Assembly: GCF_008180155.1 (NCBI RefSeq)
Contig: NZ_VSZS01000065.1
Coordinates: 124,001 to 188,000 of the forward strand
DNA from: Neoaquamicrobium microcysteis
GTDB taxonomy: Bacteria; Pseudomonadota; Alphaproteobacteria; Rhizobiales; Rhizobiaceae
Reading direction: 5' to 3'
Length of the DNA: 64,000 bases
The stretch's first letter is position 1; the number at the start of each line of letters is the position of its first letter. Made by a program: the position numbers and the translations under genes. This document shows positions 15,312-24,900 of the stretch, piece by piece. The notes under the pieces were generated by a model. That model searched no databases. It was not told the DNA's origin and saw nothing but the letters and a program-made list of their open reading frames with translations.

Positions 15312-16382
15312 GTGCAGCTTGCTCTTACTCTCGAGAAGATCGTGAAGCGTTACGGCGCGACGACTGCCCTCGGCCCTATCGACATCGACGTCAGGCAAGG
15401 CGAACTGCTGACGCTTCTCGGCCCGTCGGGCTGCGGAAAGACTACGACCCTCCATATCATCGCGGGGTTGACGACGCCGACTGAAGGCCGGCTGTTGCTC
15501 AACGGGCGCAACATCACCGCCCTCGCGCCGCCCTACCGCGACATCGGGCTGGTATTCCAGAACTACGCGCTCTTTCCGCACCGCACGATCGCAGAGAACG
15601 TTGCGTTCGGTCTGCGCATGCGCAAGGTGCCAAAGGCAGAGATTACCGTACGCGTCCGCGCAATTCTCAACGTCGTCGGCCTGCCGAATGTCGAGGAACG
15701 CTATCCCAACCAGTTGTCGGGCGGCCAGCGCCAGCGCGTCGCGCTCGCCCGCGCGCTCGTCATAGAGCCCTCGATTCTTCTGCTCGACGAGCCGCTCTCG
15801 AACCTCGACGCGCTCTTGCGCAAGAAGATGCGGCTCGAGCTGCGCGAGATACAGCAGCGGCTCGGCATCACCACCGTTTTCGTCACGCACGATCAGGACG
15901 AGGCATTCGAGATGTCGGACCGCGTCATCTTGATGAATGGCGGTCATATCGAACAGATCGGTTCGCCCGAAGCGCTCTACGACAGCCCGCAGACACGGTT
16001 TGCGGCGAGCTTCATCGGCGAGGCCAGCCTGACTCCCTGCACGATCGCGCAGGTCCGCGGCGACGATGTCGTCGCCGATCTGGGTGGCGGGATGACGATC
16101 CCTGCCAAAGCGGTGAGGCCCGTCGATGGCGTCGGATCGCAGGCGCTGCTGATGGCGCGGCCCGAGCGCGTTACGCTGAGCGAGCCGAATGCCACGGATG
16201 CGCTGCCTATGACGATTTCGAAGCGCGTGTTCCAGGGCGAGCGCATCCTGTTCGAGCTGACTGCCGCGAACGGCCATGCGTTCCAGTGTTCCGTGCCGAG
16301 CATCGAGAAGTATCGCGAGATGCAGCCCGGTCTGAATGTCGGCGCGGTGCTGCACGAATGCCGCGTGATCCCGGGAGCCTGA
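15312..16382 (+). CDS. ABC transporter ATP-binding protein (PotA type)
   Basis: A 356-residue cytoplasmic ATPase. All motifs are present: Walker A (GPSGCGKTTT), Q loop (QNYALFPH), signature (LSGGQRQRVALARAL), Walker B (ILLLDEPLSNLD) and switch histidine (VTHDQDE). The C-terminal 110 residues form a TOBE-type regulatory domain, as in PotA/FbpC proteins. The start is GTG at 15312, with TGAGGAC upstream. The next gene starts one base after its stop codon. It energises the two permeases encoded downstream. Confidence 0.93.
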   Translation: MQLALTLEKIVKRYGATTALGPIDIDVRQGELLTLLGPSGCGKTTTLHIIAGLTTPTEGRLLLNGRNITALAPPYRDIGLVFQNYALFPHRTIAENVAFGLRMRKVPKAEITVRVRAILNVVGLPNVEERYPNQLSGGQRQRVALARALVIEPSILLLDEPLSNLDALLRKKMRLELREIQQRLGITTVFVTHDQDEAFEMSDRVILMNGGHIEQIGSPEALYDSPQTRFAASFIGEASLTPCTIAQVRGDDVVADLGGGMTIPAKAVRPVDGVGSQALLMARPERVTLSEPNATDALPMTISKRVFQGERILFELTAANGHAFQCSVPSIEKYREMQPGLNVGAVLHECRVIPGA

Positions 16383-16383
16383 G

Positions 16384-17241
16384 ATGAGCCAGCAAAGCAG
16401 CAGGGCAGGAGGGCTCTTCGGCGCGGCGCTGATGTCGCCGATCGGCATCCTCTATCTGTGCTTCCTTCTCCTGCCGATCGGCTTCTTCCTGTCCTTGAGC
16501 TTCTTCACCTACTCGGCCCAGCAGATGTATGTGGCGGAGCCCACGCTGGACAACTACAGCCGCCTGATCTTCGACGGCTATTACCGCCGGATCATCTACG
16601 ACACCATTCGCGTCTCGCTGGTCGTCACCGTCATCACGCTCGTGTTCGGCTATGCGCTGGCCTACTTCCTGACCCGCGTGAAAAGCACGTGGCGCGGCAT
16701 CATGATGTTCCTGATCATCGCGCCGCTGATGACGGGCGTCATCGTGCGAACCTACGGCTGGATCGTGCTGTTGGGCACCGACGGGCTGGTCAACGCGATC
16801 CTCGTGTGGATAGGCATCGTGGAACGACCGATCTCGATGCTCGGCAACGAGAAGACGGTGATCGTCGCGCTCGTCCACATCATGCTTCCCTACATGGTGT
16901 TTCCGATCTTCTCGTCGCTTGTGGCACAAGACCCTCATCTTGTGCCGGCCGCCAGCACGCTGGGGGCCAAACCGCTGCGCACGTTCTTCGAAGTGACGCT
17001 TCCTCTCAGCCGGTCCGGGATCGTGATGGGCTCGGTCATCGTGTTCACGATGACGTCGGGGTCGATCGTGACCGTCGAATTGCTGGGCGGGCGTGACATG
17101 ACGATGATGGGCCAGCTCATCTACCAGCTCATCCTGTCGACGTTCAACTGGCCGCTGGGCGCCGCCGTCGCAGCCCTGCTGGTGCTCTGCCAGTTCATCA
17201 TGATCTCCTACTATTTCAGGAAGATGCGCCGTGCGTACTGA
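16384..17241 (+). CDS. ABC transporter permease (PotB type)
   Basis: A 285-residue inner-membrane permease with about six hydrophobic helices. The EAA loop that docks on the ATPase is seen at AASTLGAKPLRTFFEVTLPL, followed by SRSGIVMG. It starts one base after the ATPase gene and overlaps the next permease gene by 11 bp, so translation is coupled. It forms the channel together with the PotC-type subunit. Length is normal. Confidence 0.92.
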   Translation: MSQQSSRAGGLFGAALMSPIGILYLCFLLLPIGFFLSLSFFTYSAQQMYVAEPTLDNYSRLIFDGYYRRIIYDTIRVSLVVTVITLVFGYALAYFLTRVKSTWRGIMMFLIIAPLMTGVIVRTYGWIVLLGTDGLVNAILVWIGIVERPISMLGNEKTVIVALVHIMLPYMVFPIFSSLVAQDPHLVPAASTLGAKPLRTFFEVTLPLSRSGIVMGSVIVFTMTSGSIVTVELLGGRDMTMMGQLIYQLILSTFNWPLGAAVAALLVLCQFIMISYYFRKMRRAY

Positions 17242-18100
17242 TCCTTCCGAGACCCAGAATGTCGTTGCCGCCGCCCGTCCGGGCAGGGCGGTCGAAGCGC
17301 CGAAAGTCGATCTTTCGGGCCTGGGCCGCGTTGCCTTCGGCCTCATGATCACGCTTCTCTACGTGTTCCTGCTGGCACCGATCCTGATCGTGGTCTTCGC
17401 TTCGTTCAGCCCGACGATGAGCAACACCTATGCGCTGTCGCAGGCCTCGCTGCACTGGTATCGAGAGTTCATCGGCAATTCGAGCTTCGTGTCGGCCTTC
17501 AAGTTCAGCCTGTTGCTGGCGCTGCTCGCATCCTTCTTCGCCACCATCATCGGGCTTCTGACGTCCTACGCGATCGTCCGCTTCCTGGGTCGTGCGCGCA
17601 CAATCGGCCAGTCGATCGCGATGCTGCCCATGATGGTCCCGCACATCCTGATCAGCCTGTCTCTGCTTCTGCTGCTGACGCGCTTTCCGCTTCCCGAAAT
17701 GTCGGTCCTCGTGATCGGCCACATCCTGATATGCCTCCCCTTCACGATCGCCGGGATCATGGCGAGCCTCGAGGGCGTCGATCCGGATATCGAGGCCGCC
17801 GCCTATACGCTCGGCGCAAACCGCCTGCGCGTCCTTTGGGAAGTTACCGTTCCGCTGGTCGCACCCGGCGTCCTGTCGGCTGCGATCTTCGCCTTCATCA
17901 TCTCCTTTGGCGACGTCTACATCGCGCTGTTCATTTCCGGACCGGGCGTGACGACCCTCCCGGTCGAGATCTTCTCCTACGTGCAGTGGGAAAGCTCGCC
18001 TGTCATCGCGGCGATCACAACCGTCCAGATCGTCATGATCATTCTCTTCGGACTCTTTATCGAGCGGCTCGTCGGCCTGCGCTCAGTCATGCGTATCTGA
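17231..18100 (+). CDS. ABC transporter permease (PotC type)
   Basis: A 289-residue inner-membrane permease, second channel subunit. It has a hydrophilic N-terminal extension of about 30 residues, six helices, and the EAA loop AAYTLGANRLRVLWEVTVPL. The start is GTG at 17231, inside the end of the previous gene. The next gene, encoding a desuccinylase-like hydrolase, follows 31 bp later with its own AAAGGAAAGGA site, which ties the hydrolase to this transporter. Confidence 0.92.
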   Translation: MRTDPSETQNVVAAARPGRAVEAPKVDLSGLGRVAFGLMITLLYVFLLAPILIVVFASFSPTMSNTYALSQASLHWYREFIGNSSFVSAFKFSLLLALLASFFATIIGLLTSYAIVRFLGRARTIGQSIAMLPMMVPHILISLSLLLLLTRFPLPEMSVLVIGHILICLPFTIAGIMASLEGVDPDIEAAAYTLGANRLRVLWEVTVPLVAPGVLSAAIFAFIISFGDVYIALFISGPGVTTLPVEIFSYVQWESSPVIAAITTVQIVMIILFGLFIERLVGLRSVMRI

Positions 18101-18131
18101 CCGCCGCGACCTCAAAGGAAAGGACTGTTTC

Positions 18132-19112
18132 ATGCAGCTTATAGAGGTTGGCTCCGCCCGGGCCGACAAGGCCGGGCGTTTCGACGGCGCCCTCAAGGTC
18201 GCCGAACATCCGGACGGTTCGCCGGTCGAGATCCCGGTGACGATCGTTCGCGGCGCGAAGGACGGCCCGGTGATGTGGATGCACGCATGCGTTCACGGCG
18301 ACGAATATTGCGGCACGTTCAACGTCCACTCCTTCGTGCGCTCGCTGGACCCGGCGGAGATGACCGGCACCGTGATCGCGCTGCCGATCCTCAACATCAC
18401 GGCGTTCCGCGCCTATCACCGCATGAGCCCGTTCGAGGGCTTCAACAATGGCGACATGAACCGCTGCTTCCCGGGAAACCCGAATGGCGGGTTCACCGAG
18501 CAGATGGCCCATGTCGTCTACCAGCACCTCAAGAAGTACGCGACGCATCTCGTCGACTTCCACACGGCGTTTACGGCGGATACTCGCTGGGCGCTCTATG
18601 CCGACACGGGCGGCGACGTCAGCAAGGGCGGGCGCCTTATGGCCGAGGCCTTCGGCTATGAGAACACGCTTCCGACGCCGAAGGGCACGCTTGTCGGATC
18701 GGCCATGATGAGCGCGGCGGCCGACGGCATCCCCGCCTATATCGCCGAGGCGGGCGGTCTTGGCACTTCGTTCAGCATGGAGACCGTCAAGGACGTGACC
18801 GAGCGTCTGCGCAACGTCGCGCGCGCCATCGGCATCCTGCCAGGCGAGGTGACGAAGTACGAACCGCTGACGACCTTCTCGAATTTCCATTGGGCGAATG
18901 CGCCGCGCGGCGGCCTCTTCCGCCCATCCGTCAGGACGGGAATTCAGGTGCAGGAAGGCGATGTCGTCGGCACCTACTACAACCTGCATGGCGAGGCGGA
19001 CGGCGACGTGACCGCGCCGGCCTCGGGCGTCGTGCTTGCATACCATCCCGGCCCGATCATCCCGCAGGGCGACGTCCTGATCCATATCGGCCTGAATCCC
19101 CAGACTGCGTGA
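18132..19112 (+). CDS. succinylglutamate desuccinylase/aspartoacylase family hydrolase (1)
   Basis: A 326-residue zinc carboxypeptidase-fold amidohydrolase. Zinc ligands are H55 and E58 (HGDEYCG) and H144 (VDFHTAF). The substrate-binding motif DMNRCFPG is at about 108-115, and a catalytic glutamate is likely in YIAEAGG. The C-terminal beta domain (HGEADGDVTAPASG) is usual for the AstE/aspartoacylase-like group. Family members split N-acyl amino acids, for example N-acetylaspartate, N-succinylglutamate or N-acetyl-diaminobutyrate. It follows the PotABCD-like importer and precedes a paralogue by 10 bp. A cytoplasmic deacylase of the imported compound is the natural reading. Confidence 0.85.
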   Translation: MQLIEVGSARADKAGRFDGALKVAEHPDGSPVEIPVTIVRGAKDGPVMWMHACVHGDEYCGTFNVHSFVRSLDPAEMTGTVIALPILNITAFRAYHRMSPFEGFNNGDMNRCFPGNPNGGFTEQMAHVVYQHLKKYATHLVDFHTAFTADTRWALYADTGGDVSKGGRLMAEAFGYENTLPTPKGTLVGSAMMSAAADGIPAYIAEAGGLGTSFSMETVKDVTERLRNVARAIGILPGEVTKYEPLTTFSNFHWANAPRGGLFRPSVRTGIQVQEGDVVGTYYNLHGEADGDVTAPASGVVLAYHPGPIIPQGDVLIHIGLNPQTA

Positions 19113-19122
19113 GAACCAAACC

Positions 19123-20112
19123 ATGACCAAGGAAATCATCGTCGGCACCGCGCATTCCAAGACGCCGGGTGTCACCAAGGGCGAACTCAAGATCGGCGAG
19201 AGCCCGGACGGCAATGCGATCAACGCGCCCGTCGTGATCGTGCAGGGCGCATCGGACGGACCGGTCGTATGGCTGCATGGCTGCGTGCACGGCAATGAAT
19301 ATTGCGGGACCTACATCATTCACGAGTTCCTCGGTACGCTCGATCCGGCCAGGCTCAAGGGCACGGTCGTTGCGATCCCGGTCCTCAACGTCACGGCGTT
19401 CCAGAAGAAGCTGCGCATGAGCCCGTTCGAGGGCTACAATGGCGGCGATCTGAACCGCCAGTTTCCAGGCGACAAGGGCGGCACGCTCACTCAGCAGATG
19501 GCCTATGCGCTTTACCAGCCGCTGAAGAAGTACGCCGATGTCCTGATCGACTTCCACACCGCGCTGACGCCGGATGTGCGCTGGGCGCTGTTTCCCAAGG
19601 GCACCGGCAAGGTTGCAGAGACGTCCGAAAAGATCGCCAGGGCCTTCGGCTACCGCGATACCTTGCCGACGCCCGACACGCTCCTTGCCGGGTCCGCCAT
19701 GATGACCGCAGCCAGGGACGGCATCGCAAGCTTCATCGTGGAGTGCGGTGGCAAGGTCCGTGCCTTTACCGATGAGTCCGTGACCGACGCCGCCGAGCGC
19801 CTGAACAACGCGCTTCGCGCCCTCGAAATGCTGGAGGGCGATGTCACCGACTACGGCGCGCTCAACTACTTCTCCAGCTTCGAATGGGTGACGGCAAAGC
19901 AGGGCGGGCTGTTCGAGCGCTTCGTGCAGTGCGGCGACACCGTCGAGGAAGGCACCGAGATCGGTCGCTATTTCGACATGCATGGCAACGAGCGCGGCAA
20001 GGCCACGGCGCCGAAAGCCGGCATCGTGCTGGCGATCCACCCGGGGCCCATCATGGCCTCGGGGGAGACCTTGATCCACATCGGTCTCGAGCCCAAGCAG
20101 GTCCGCGCCTGA
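19123..20112 (+). CDS. succinylglutamate desuccinylase/aspartoacylase family hydrolase (2)
   Basis: A 329-residue paralogue of the preceding gene, collinear with it throughout. Zinc ligands are H56 and E59 (HGNEYCG) and H145 (IDFHTAL); DLNRQFPG is the substrate motif and FIVECGG carries the likely catalytic glutamate. All key residues are kept, so both copies should be active. The two differ clearly outside the motifs, so this is an old duplication with probable division of substrate range or a heteromeric enzyme. It starts 10 bp after copy 1 and is followed by a terminator-like hairpin. Confidence 0.85.
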   Translation: MTKEIIVGTAHSKTPGVTKGELKIGESPDGNAINAPVVIVQGASDGPVVWLHGCVHGNEYCGTYIIHEFLGTLDPARLKGTVVAIPVLNVTAFQKKLRMSPFEGYNGGDLNRQFPGDKGGTLTQQMAYALYQPLKKYADVLIDFHTALTPDVRWALFPKGTGKVAETSEKIARAFGYRDTLPTPDTLLAGSAMMTAARDGIASFIVECGGKVRAFTDESVTDAAERLNNALRALEMLEGDVTDYGALNYFSSFEWVTAKQGGLFERFVQCGDTVEEGTEIGRYFDMHGNERGKATAPKAGIVLAIHPGPIMASGETLIHIGLEPKQVRA

Positions 20113-20137
20113 TCGCGCAGGACTGAGACCGGCAAAG

Positions 20138-20167
20138 GAGAGCCGTCCGTCACGGTCGGCTCCCTTT
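20138..20167 (+). terminator. terminator-like hairpin after the twin hydrolases
   Basis: GAGCCG (20140-20145) pairs with CGGCTC (20157-20162), extended inward by CCG/CGG across a T/T mismatch, and is followed by CCTTTCG. The tail is weak in U, so partial read-through into the permease gene at 20188 is possible. Confidence 0.5.
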
Positions 20168-20187
20168 CGTGGTCGTTTTCACGAGGA

Positions 20188-21177
20188 ATGCCGGTGGCCG
20201 GATACAGCAGCACCACAGTCGGTCGCCTCGCGGTGCTTGTCGCCGTCATACTCATGGCCGGCGGCAAGGTAGCGTACGGGACGTGGCTGGGCGCCGTGCC
20301 GTCGCCGATCTACGTTCTGATGTGCTTTTCGCTGATTACCGCGATCTTCCTGCCGATCTACGGACGCAGGACCGGCGAATTCGCGCTGAAGCCGCTGCTG
20401 TTGCTCAATGTGAGCACCGCGCTCTGTTTTCTCTTTTTCTTCTATGCGCTGAAGCTGATCGAGCCGGCCGTTGCCGGTGCGGTGCAGTTCGGTTCGGGGC
20501 CGATCCTGTCGGTGCTGATCACGCTGGTTGCCACCCGGGCGCGGCCCGACCCGATAAAGGCGCTGGTGTGCGGCGGGCTTGTCGCCGGCTGCGTGGTGCT
20601 GGCGGTCTCGGCAGTCACCGGTGCGGGCTTCGCCACGGATGGCGCCCGGGGCTGGCTCGGACTTGGCGCGATCCTGTTGTCCGCGATCGGCTCGGTGCTG
20701 ATCACCATCGCGTCGAAGAACCTCAGCCTGCGGGGCTGGAGCTCTGGCGCCATCCTTGCCCACCGTTGCTATCTCATCGTGCCGCTGGCGCTGGCGTTGG
20801 TGCTGGCGGAAGGGGCGGCCGACGTGCCATGGACGCCGCCGCTCGCGCTCACCCTTCTCGGCATCGGCCTTGTCGGCACGATCATACCGATCGTGTTCCT
20901 GCAGATAGGCATCGAGAAATCCGATCCGCACACGGTGCTGGTGATGCTGGCGGCCATGCCGATCTTCACCTTCCTCATCGAAGGCCTGTCCCCGCTGTAT
21001 GTCTGGTCGCAACTGACGGCCGCGGGGCTTGCGATCATCGCGGTCTTCATAGCGATCGACATCGCCTTCACCCGGCAGAAGACGATCGTTTCCGCGCGTA
21101 CCACGTCGCATGGCTCCGGCGCGGAAGACACGGATGCGCGAGTAGCTAAAGGGGGTGGCGTGTCGATGTCGGATTGA
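20188..21177 (+). CDS. DMT-superfamily (EamA-type) permease with altered C-terminal tail
   Basis: A 329-residue membrane protein with about ten hydrophobic helices in two EamA repeats of five (residues 8-140 and 150-290). Such proteins usually export or exchange small metabolites. The last helix ends near residue 290 (GLAIIAVFIAIDIAF). The following tail (TTSHGSGAEDTDARVAKGG) is encoded by a degenerate copy of the region just upstream of and inside tRNA-Tyr, so it is not original to the family. ATG 20188 has ACGAGG upstream. It lies 75 bp after the hydrolases, behind a weak terminator. Function as exporter of a pathway product is possible. Confidence 0.82.
   Translation: MPVAGYSSTTVGRLAVLVAVILMAGGKVAYGTWLGAVPSPIYVLMCFSLITAIFLPIYGRRTGEFALKPLLLLNVSTALCFLFFFYALKLIEPAVAGAVQFGSGPILSVLITLVATRARPDPIKALVCGGLVAGCVVLAVSAVTGAGFATDGARGWLGLGAILLSAIGSVLITIASKNLSLRGWSSGAILAHRCYLIVPLALALVLAEGAADVPWTPPLALTLLGIGLVGTIIPIVFLQIGIEKSDPHTVLVMLAAMPIFTFLIEGLSPLYVWSQLTAAGLAIIAVFIAIDIAFTRQKTIVSARTTSHGSGAEDTDARVAKGGGVSMSD
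21101..21154 (+). repeat. 54-bp direct repeat, copy B (tRNA-Tyr-derived, inside the permease gene)
   Basis: This segment matches 2114-2167 without gaps at 46 of 54 positions. Its right half (GGATGCGCGAGTAGCTAAAG) is a recognisable but decayed start of a tyrosine-type tRNA; the acceptor arm is already mutated and no 3' half follows. It is in the same orientation as copy A, 18,987 bp away. It lies in frame within the last codons of the DMT permease gene. Confidence 0.85.
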
Positions 21178-21216
21178 TCGCCCCGTCCTCGTCTTTCAGA
21201 AGATGAAGGAGAAACG

Positions 21217-21648
21217 ATGATGTCTGAAAAGGAAATCCTGGCTGTTATCCGGGCGCAGGAAGAGGCAACCGCCAACGGGGACGCCCGCGCCACCATCGGT
21301 GTGATGGACGCGGATGTCGTGGTTTTCGATCTGCCGCCGCCGCTTGCCTATCGAGGCGAACAGGCACGCGACGTGGAAGGGATAAATGCCTGGTTTGCAA
21401 CTTGGCGCAACGGCGTAACTCTCCATATGGCCGACCCGCAATTCATCATCGACGGCGATCTTGCAGTGGCCTTCGGGCTGTCGCGCATGACCGGCATGAA
21501 GACCGATGGCACAAATGTCGATTCCTGGAGCCGGCGAACCATCGTGCTAAGGCGCATCGGCGGTTCCTGGAAAATTGTCCACGAACATGCCAGTTTCCCT
21601 ATGGCAATGGACGGAAGTGGGCGCGCCGTGACGGATCTCTTGCCGTAG
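21217..21648 (+). CDS. SnoaL-like / DUF4440 (NTF2-fold) protein
   Basis: A 143-residue single-domain protein with the cone-shaped NTF2 fold seen in ketosteroid isomerases and SnoaL-like enzymes. Typical strands are seen: the N-terminal helix (VIRAQEEATANGD), then ADVVVFDLPPPLAYRG, GDLAVAFGLSRMTG, and the C-terminal SWKIVHEHASFP. Start ATG 21217 (or the adjacent ATG at 21220) follows AGATGAAGGAG. It is downstream of the DMT permease, 39 bp away, in the same direction. Such proteins have varied or no enzymatic roles; none can be assigned. Confidence 0.8.
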   Translation: MMSEKEILAVIRAQEEATANGDARATIGVMDADVVVFDLPPPLAYRGEQARDVEGINAWFATWRNGVTLHMADPQFIIDGDLAVAFGLSRMTGMKTDGTNVDSWSRRTIVLRRIGGSWKIVHEHASFPMAMDGSGRAVTDLLP

Positions 21649-21866
21649 TTCCCGGACGCCGGACGTCTTCAAGAGGATATCCGCTTTCACGCAGCAAACG
21701 GTTCGTAACAGAGCGGTTGTTTGCGATGCCTTGCCGAAGCTCCTGACAAGATGAAGGGCAGCTTCCTCCAAGTAAGTCGCCCGACAGCGGTTGGTCTGTT
21801 TCCGACACCATTGCCGCTGCCTCTCAGCTCCGCGCGGACAAACTCAAATCCATCCCCAGACGCACA

Positions 21867-21894
21867 TCGGGCCCGATCTTGCGACCGGGCCCGA
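21867..21894 (-). terminator. hairpin downstream of nrdJ
   Basis: TCGGGCCCG (21867-21875) and CGGGCCCGA (21886-21894) form a perfect nine-base stem with a ten-base loop, 30 bp after the nrdJ stop codon. No U run follows on the minus strand, so it may be a processing or Rho-linked hairpin rather than a classic terminator. Confidence 0.45.
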
Positions 21895-21923
21895 AGCGTC
21901 ATGTCATTGTATCCGTTTGCCGA

Positions 21924-24900
21924 TCACGAGCACCCGCTCGTCGCGCCGCAGGTGTCGCACTTCTCGCAGGTGCCGTTGCGGACCATGGTGAAGTTCTGGC
22001 ACTCCGAGCAGGAATTGCCGGTGTAGCCCTGCATCATCGATTGCTGGCGGCGTTCGGCGGCGAGCGCCTTGGCTTCGGAGGCTTCCTTTGCCGCGGCGTC
22101 GGTGAAGAGCGCCGAGGCGGGGGTGGCTTCGGCTACGCCGTCCTCGACGGCGATGTCCTCGGCCAGTTCCTTCGCGCGCTCCTCATAGTCGCGCTTGAAG
22201 GCGGTGGCTTCTTCCTTGAGCTCCGACGACAGCGGCTTCAGCGCCGTCACCGTCGCGCCCGACGAGATGGCGCGCACGTTGGAGTTGCCGACGCCCTTGG
22301 GCTCCGACGAGCCGCCCGCCGCGCCCGACACCACCTTTAGCGGCGAGGCGCCACGCGTCAGGCCCTTGGAGAAGGGCAGCGCCTTGCCTTCGTTGATGCC
22401 CTTGCCGAGCGCCGTGTTGGAGAAGTCCGACGTGTCGACATGGGCGAGGTCGCTGCGGCCGACATAGGAGATGGCCAGCTCGCGGAACACGTAGTCGAGG
22501 ATCGACGTGGCGTTCTTGATGGCGTCGTTGCCCTGCACCATGCCGGCAGGCTCGAACTTGGTGAAGGTGAAGGCCTCCACATACTCTTCCAGAGGCACGC
22601 CGTATTGCAGGCCGAGCGAGATGGCGATGGCGAAGTTGTTCATCATCGCGCGGAAGGCGGCGCCTTCCTTGTGCATGTCGATGAAGATTTCGCCCAGGCG
22701 GCCATCGTCGAACTCGCCGGTGCGCAGGTAGACCTTGTGCCCGCCGACGATCGCCTTCTGGGTGTAGCCCTTGCGGCGGTTCGGCAGCTTCTCGCGCAGC
22801 GAACGCACCTCGCGCTCGACGATGCGCTCGATGATCTTCTCCGTCACCGCGACAGCCTTGGCGGCTGCAGGGGCGGCCACCAGTTCCTCGACCAGATCGT
22901 CCGCCTCGTCCTCGTCATCGGAAATGAGCGAGGCGTTGAGCGGCTGGGAGAGCTTGGAGCCGTCGCGGTAGAGCGCGTTGGCCTTGAGAGCCAGCTTCCA
23001 CGACAGCATGTAAGCTTCCTTGCAGTCCTCGACGGTCGCCTCGTTGGGCATGTTGATCGTCTTGGAGATGGCGCCGGAAATGAAGGGCTGGGCGGCCGCC
23101 ATCATGCGGATGTGGCTTTCCACCGACAGGTAGCGCTTGCCGATCTTGCCGCACGGGTTGGCGCAGTCGAAGACGGGCAGGTGCTCGTCCTTGAGGTGCG
23201 GTGCGCCCTCGAGCGTCATCGCGCCGCAGACGTGGATGTTGGCGGCCTCGATCTCCTTCTTCGAGAAGCCCAGCGCGGGCAGAATCTCGAAGGAGAAGTC
23301 GTTCAGCTGCTCGTCGGTGAAGCTGAAGGTTTCCTTCAGCCAGTCGGCGCCCAGCGTCCACTGGTTGAACACGAACTTGATGTCGAAGGCCGAGCCCATC
23401 GCGGCGTTGAGCGCCTCGATCTTCTCGTCGGTGAAGCCCTTGGCCTTGAGCGAGCCGGGGTTGATGCCGGGCGCCTGGTTGAGGTTGCCGTGGCCGACGG
23501 CATAGGCCTCGATCTCGGCGATCTGCGCTTCGGCATAGCCGAGCGTGCGGAGCGCCTCCGGAACCGCGCGGTTGATGATCTTGAAGTAGCCGCCGCCGGC
23601 CAGCTTCTTGAACTTCACCAGCGCGAAGTCAGGCTCGATGCCGGTGGTGTCGCAGTCCATGACGAGGCCGATCGTGCCGGTGGGCGCGATCACGGTGGCC
23701 TGCGCGTTGCGGTAGCCGTACTCGGCGCCGAGATCGAGCGCCTTGTCCCAGGCGGCGCGCGCATGCTCGACCAGCGCCTTCTGCGAGACGTGCTCCTCGT
23801 TGAGCGGCACCGGATTGACGGCCAGCTTCTCGTAGCCCTCGCTCTCGCCATAGGCGGCGCGGCGGTGGTTGCGCATCACGCGCAGCATGTGCAGCGCGTT
23901 GGCTGGGTATTCGGGGAACGCGCCCAGTTCCGACGCCATCTCGGCAGAGGTGGCATAGGCCACGCCGGTCATGATCGCGGTGAGCGCGGCGGCGATGCCA
24001 CGGCCCTCGTCGGAGTCGTACGGGATGCCGGACGTCATCAGCAGGCCGCCGATATTGGCGAAGCCGAGGCCCAGCGTGCGGTACTCGTAGGACAGCTTGG
24101 CGATCTTCCACGACGGGAACTGCGCCATCATCACCGAGATTTCCAGCACGACGGTCCACAGGCGCGCGGTGTGCTCGTATGCCTCGATGTCGATGGTGCC
24201 GTCGGCGTTTCGGTAGGGCAGGAGGTTGATCGAGGCGAGGTTGCACGCCGTGTCGTCCAGGAACATGTATTCCGAGCACGGGTTGGACGCGCGGATGGCG
24301 CCGGCCGACACGCAGGTGTGCCAGTCGTTCATCGTGGTGTTGAAGTGCAGGCCCGGATCGGCGGACGCCCACGCGGCGTAGCCGATCTTTTCCCACAGGT
24401 CGCGGGCCTTCAAGGTCTTGTGCACCTTGCCGTCGATGCGGCGGATGAGGTTCCAGTCGCCGTCATTCTCGACCGCGCGCAGGAAATCGTCCTGCAACGA
24501 GACCGAGTTGTTGGAGTTCTGGCCCGAAACGGTGAGGTAGGCCTCCGAATCCCAGTCGGTGTCGTAGGTCTTGAACTCGAGCGCCGTGTAGCCCTGCTTC
24601 GCGAACTGGATGACGCGCTTGACGTAGTTCTCCGGCACGGAGTTCTTCTTGGCGGCGCGGATTTCGCGCTTCAGCGCCGGGTTCTTCGCCGGGTCGAAGC
24701 AGTCGCCATTGTCGGCCTCGCAGTTGATGCAGGCCTTCATGATGGCGCTGAGGTGCTGCTTGACGATCTTGGAGCCGGTGACGAGGGCGGCGACCTTCTG
24801 CTCCTCGTTCACCTTCCAGTCGATATAGGCCTCGATATCCGGGTGGTCGGCGTCGACCACGACCATCTTGGCCGCGCGGCGGGTGGTGCCGCCCGACTTG

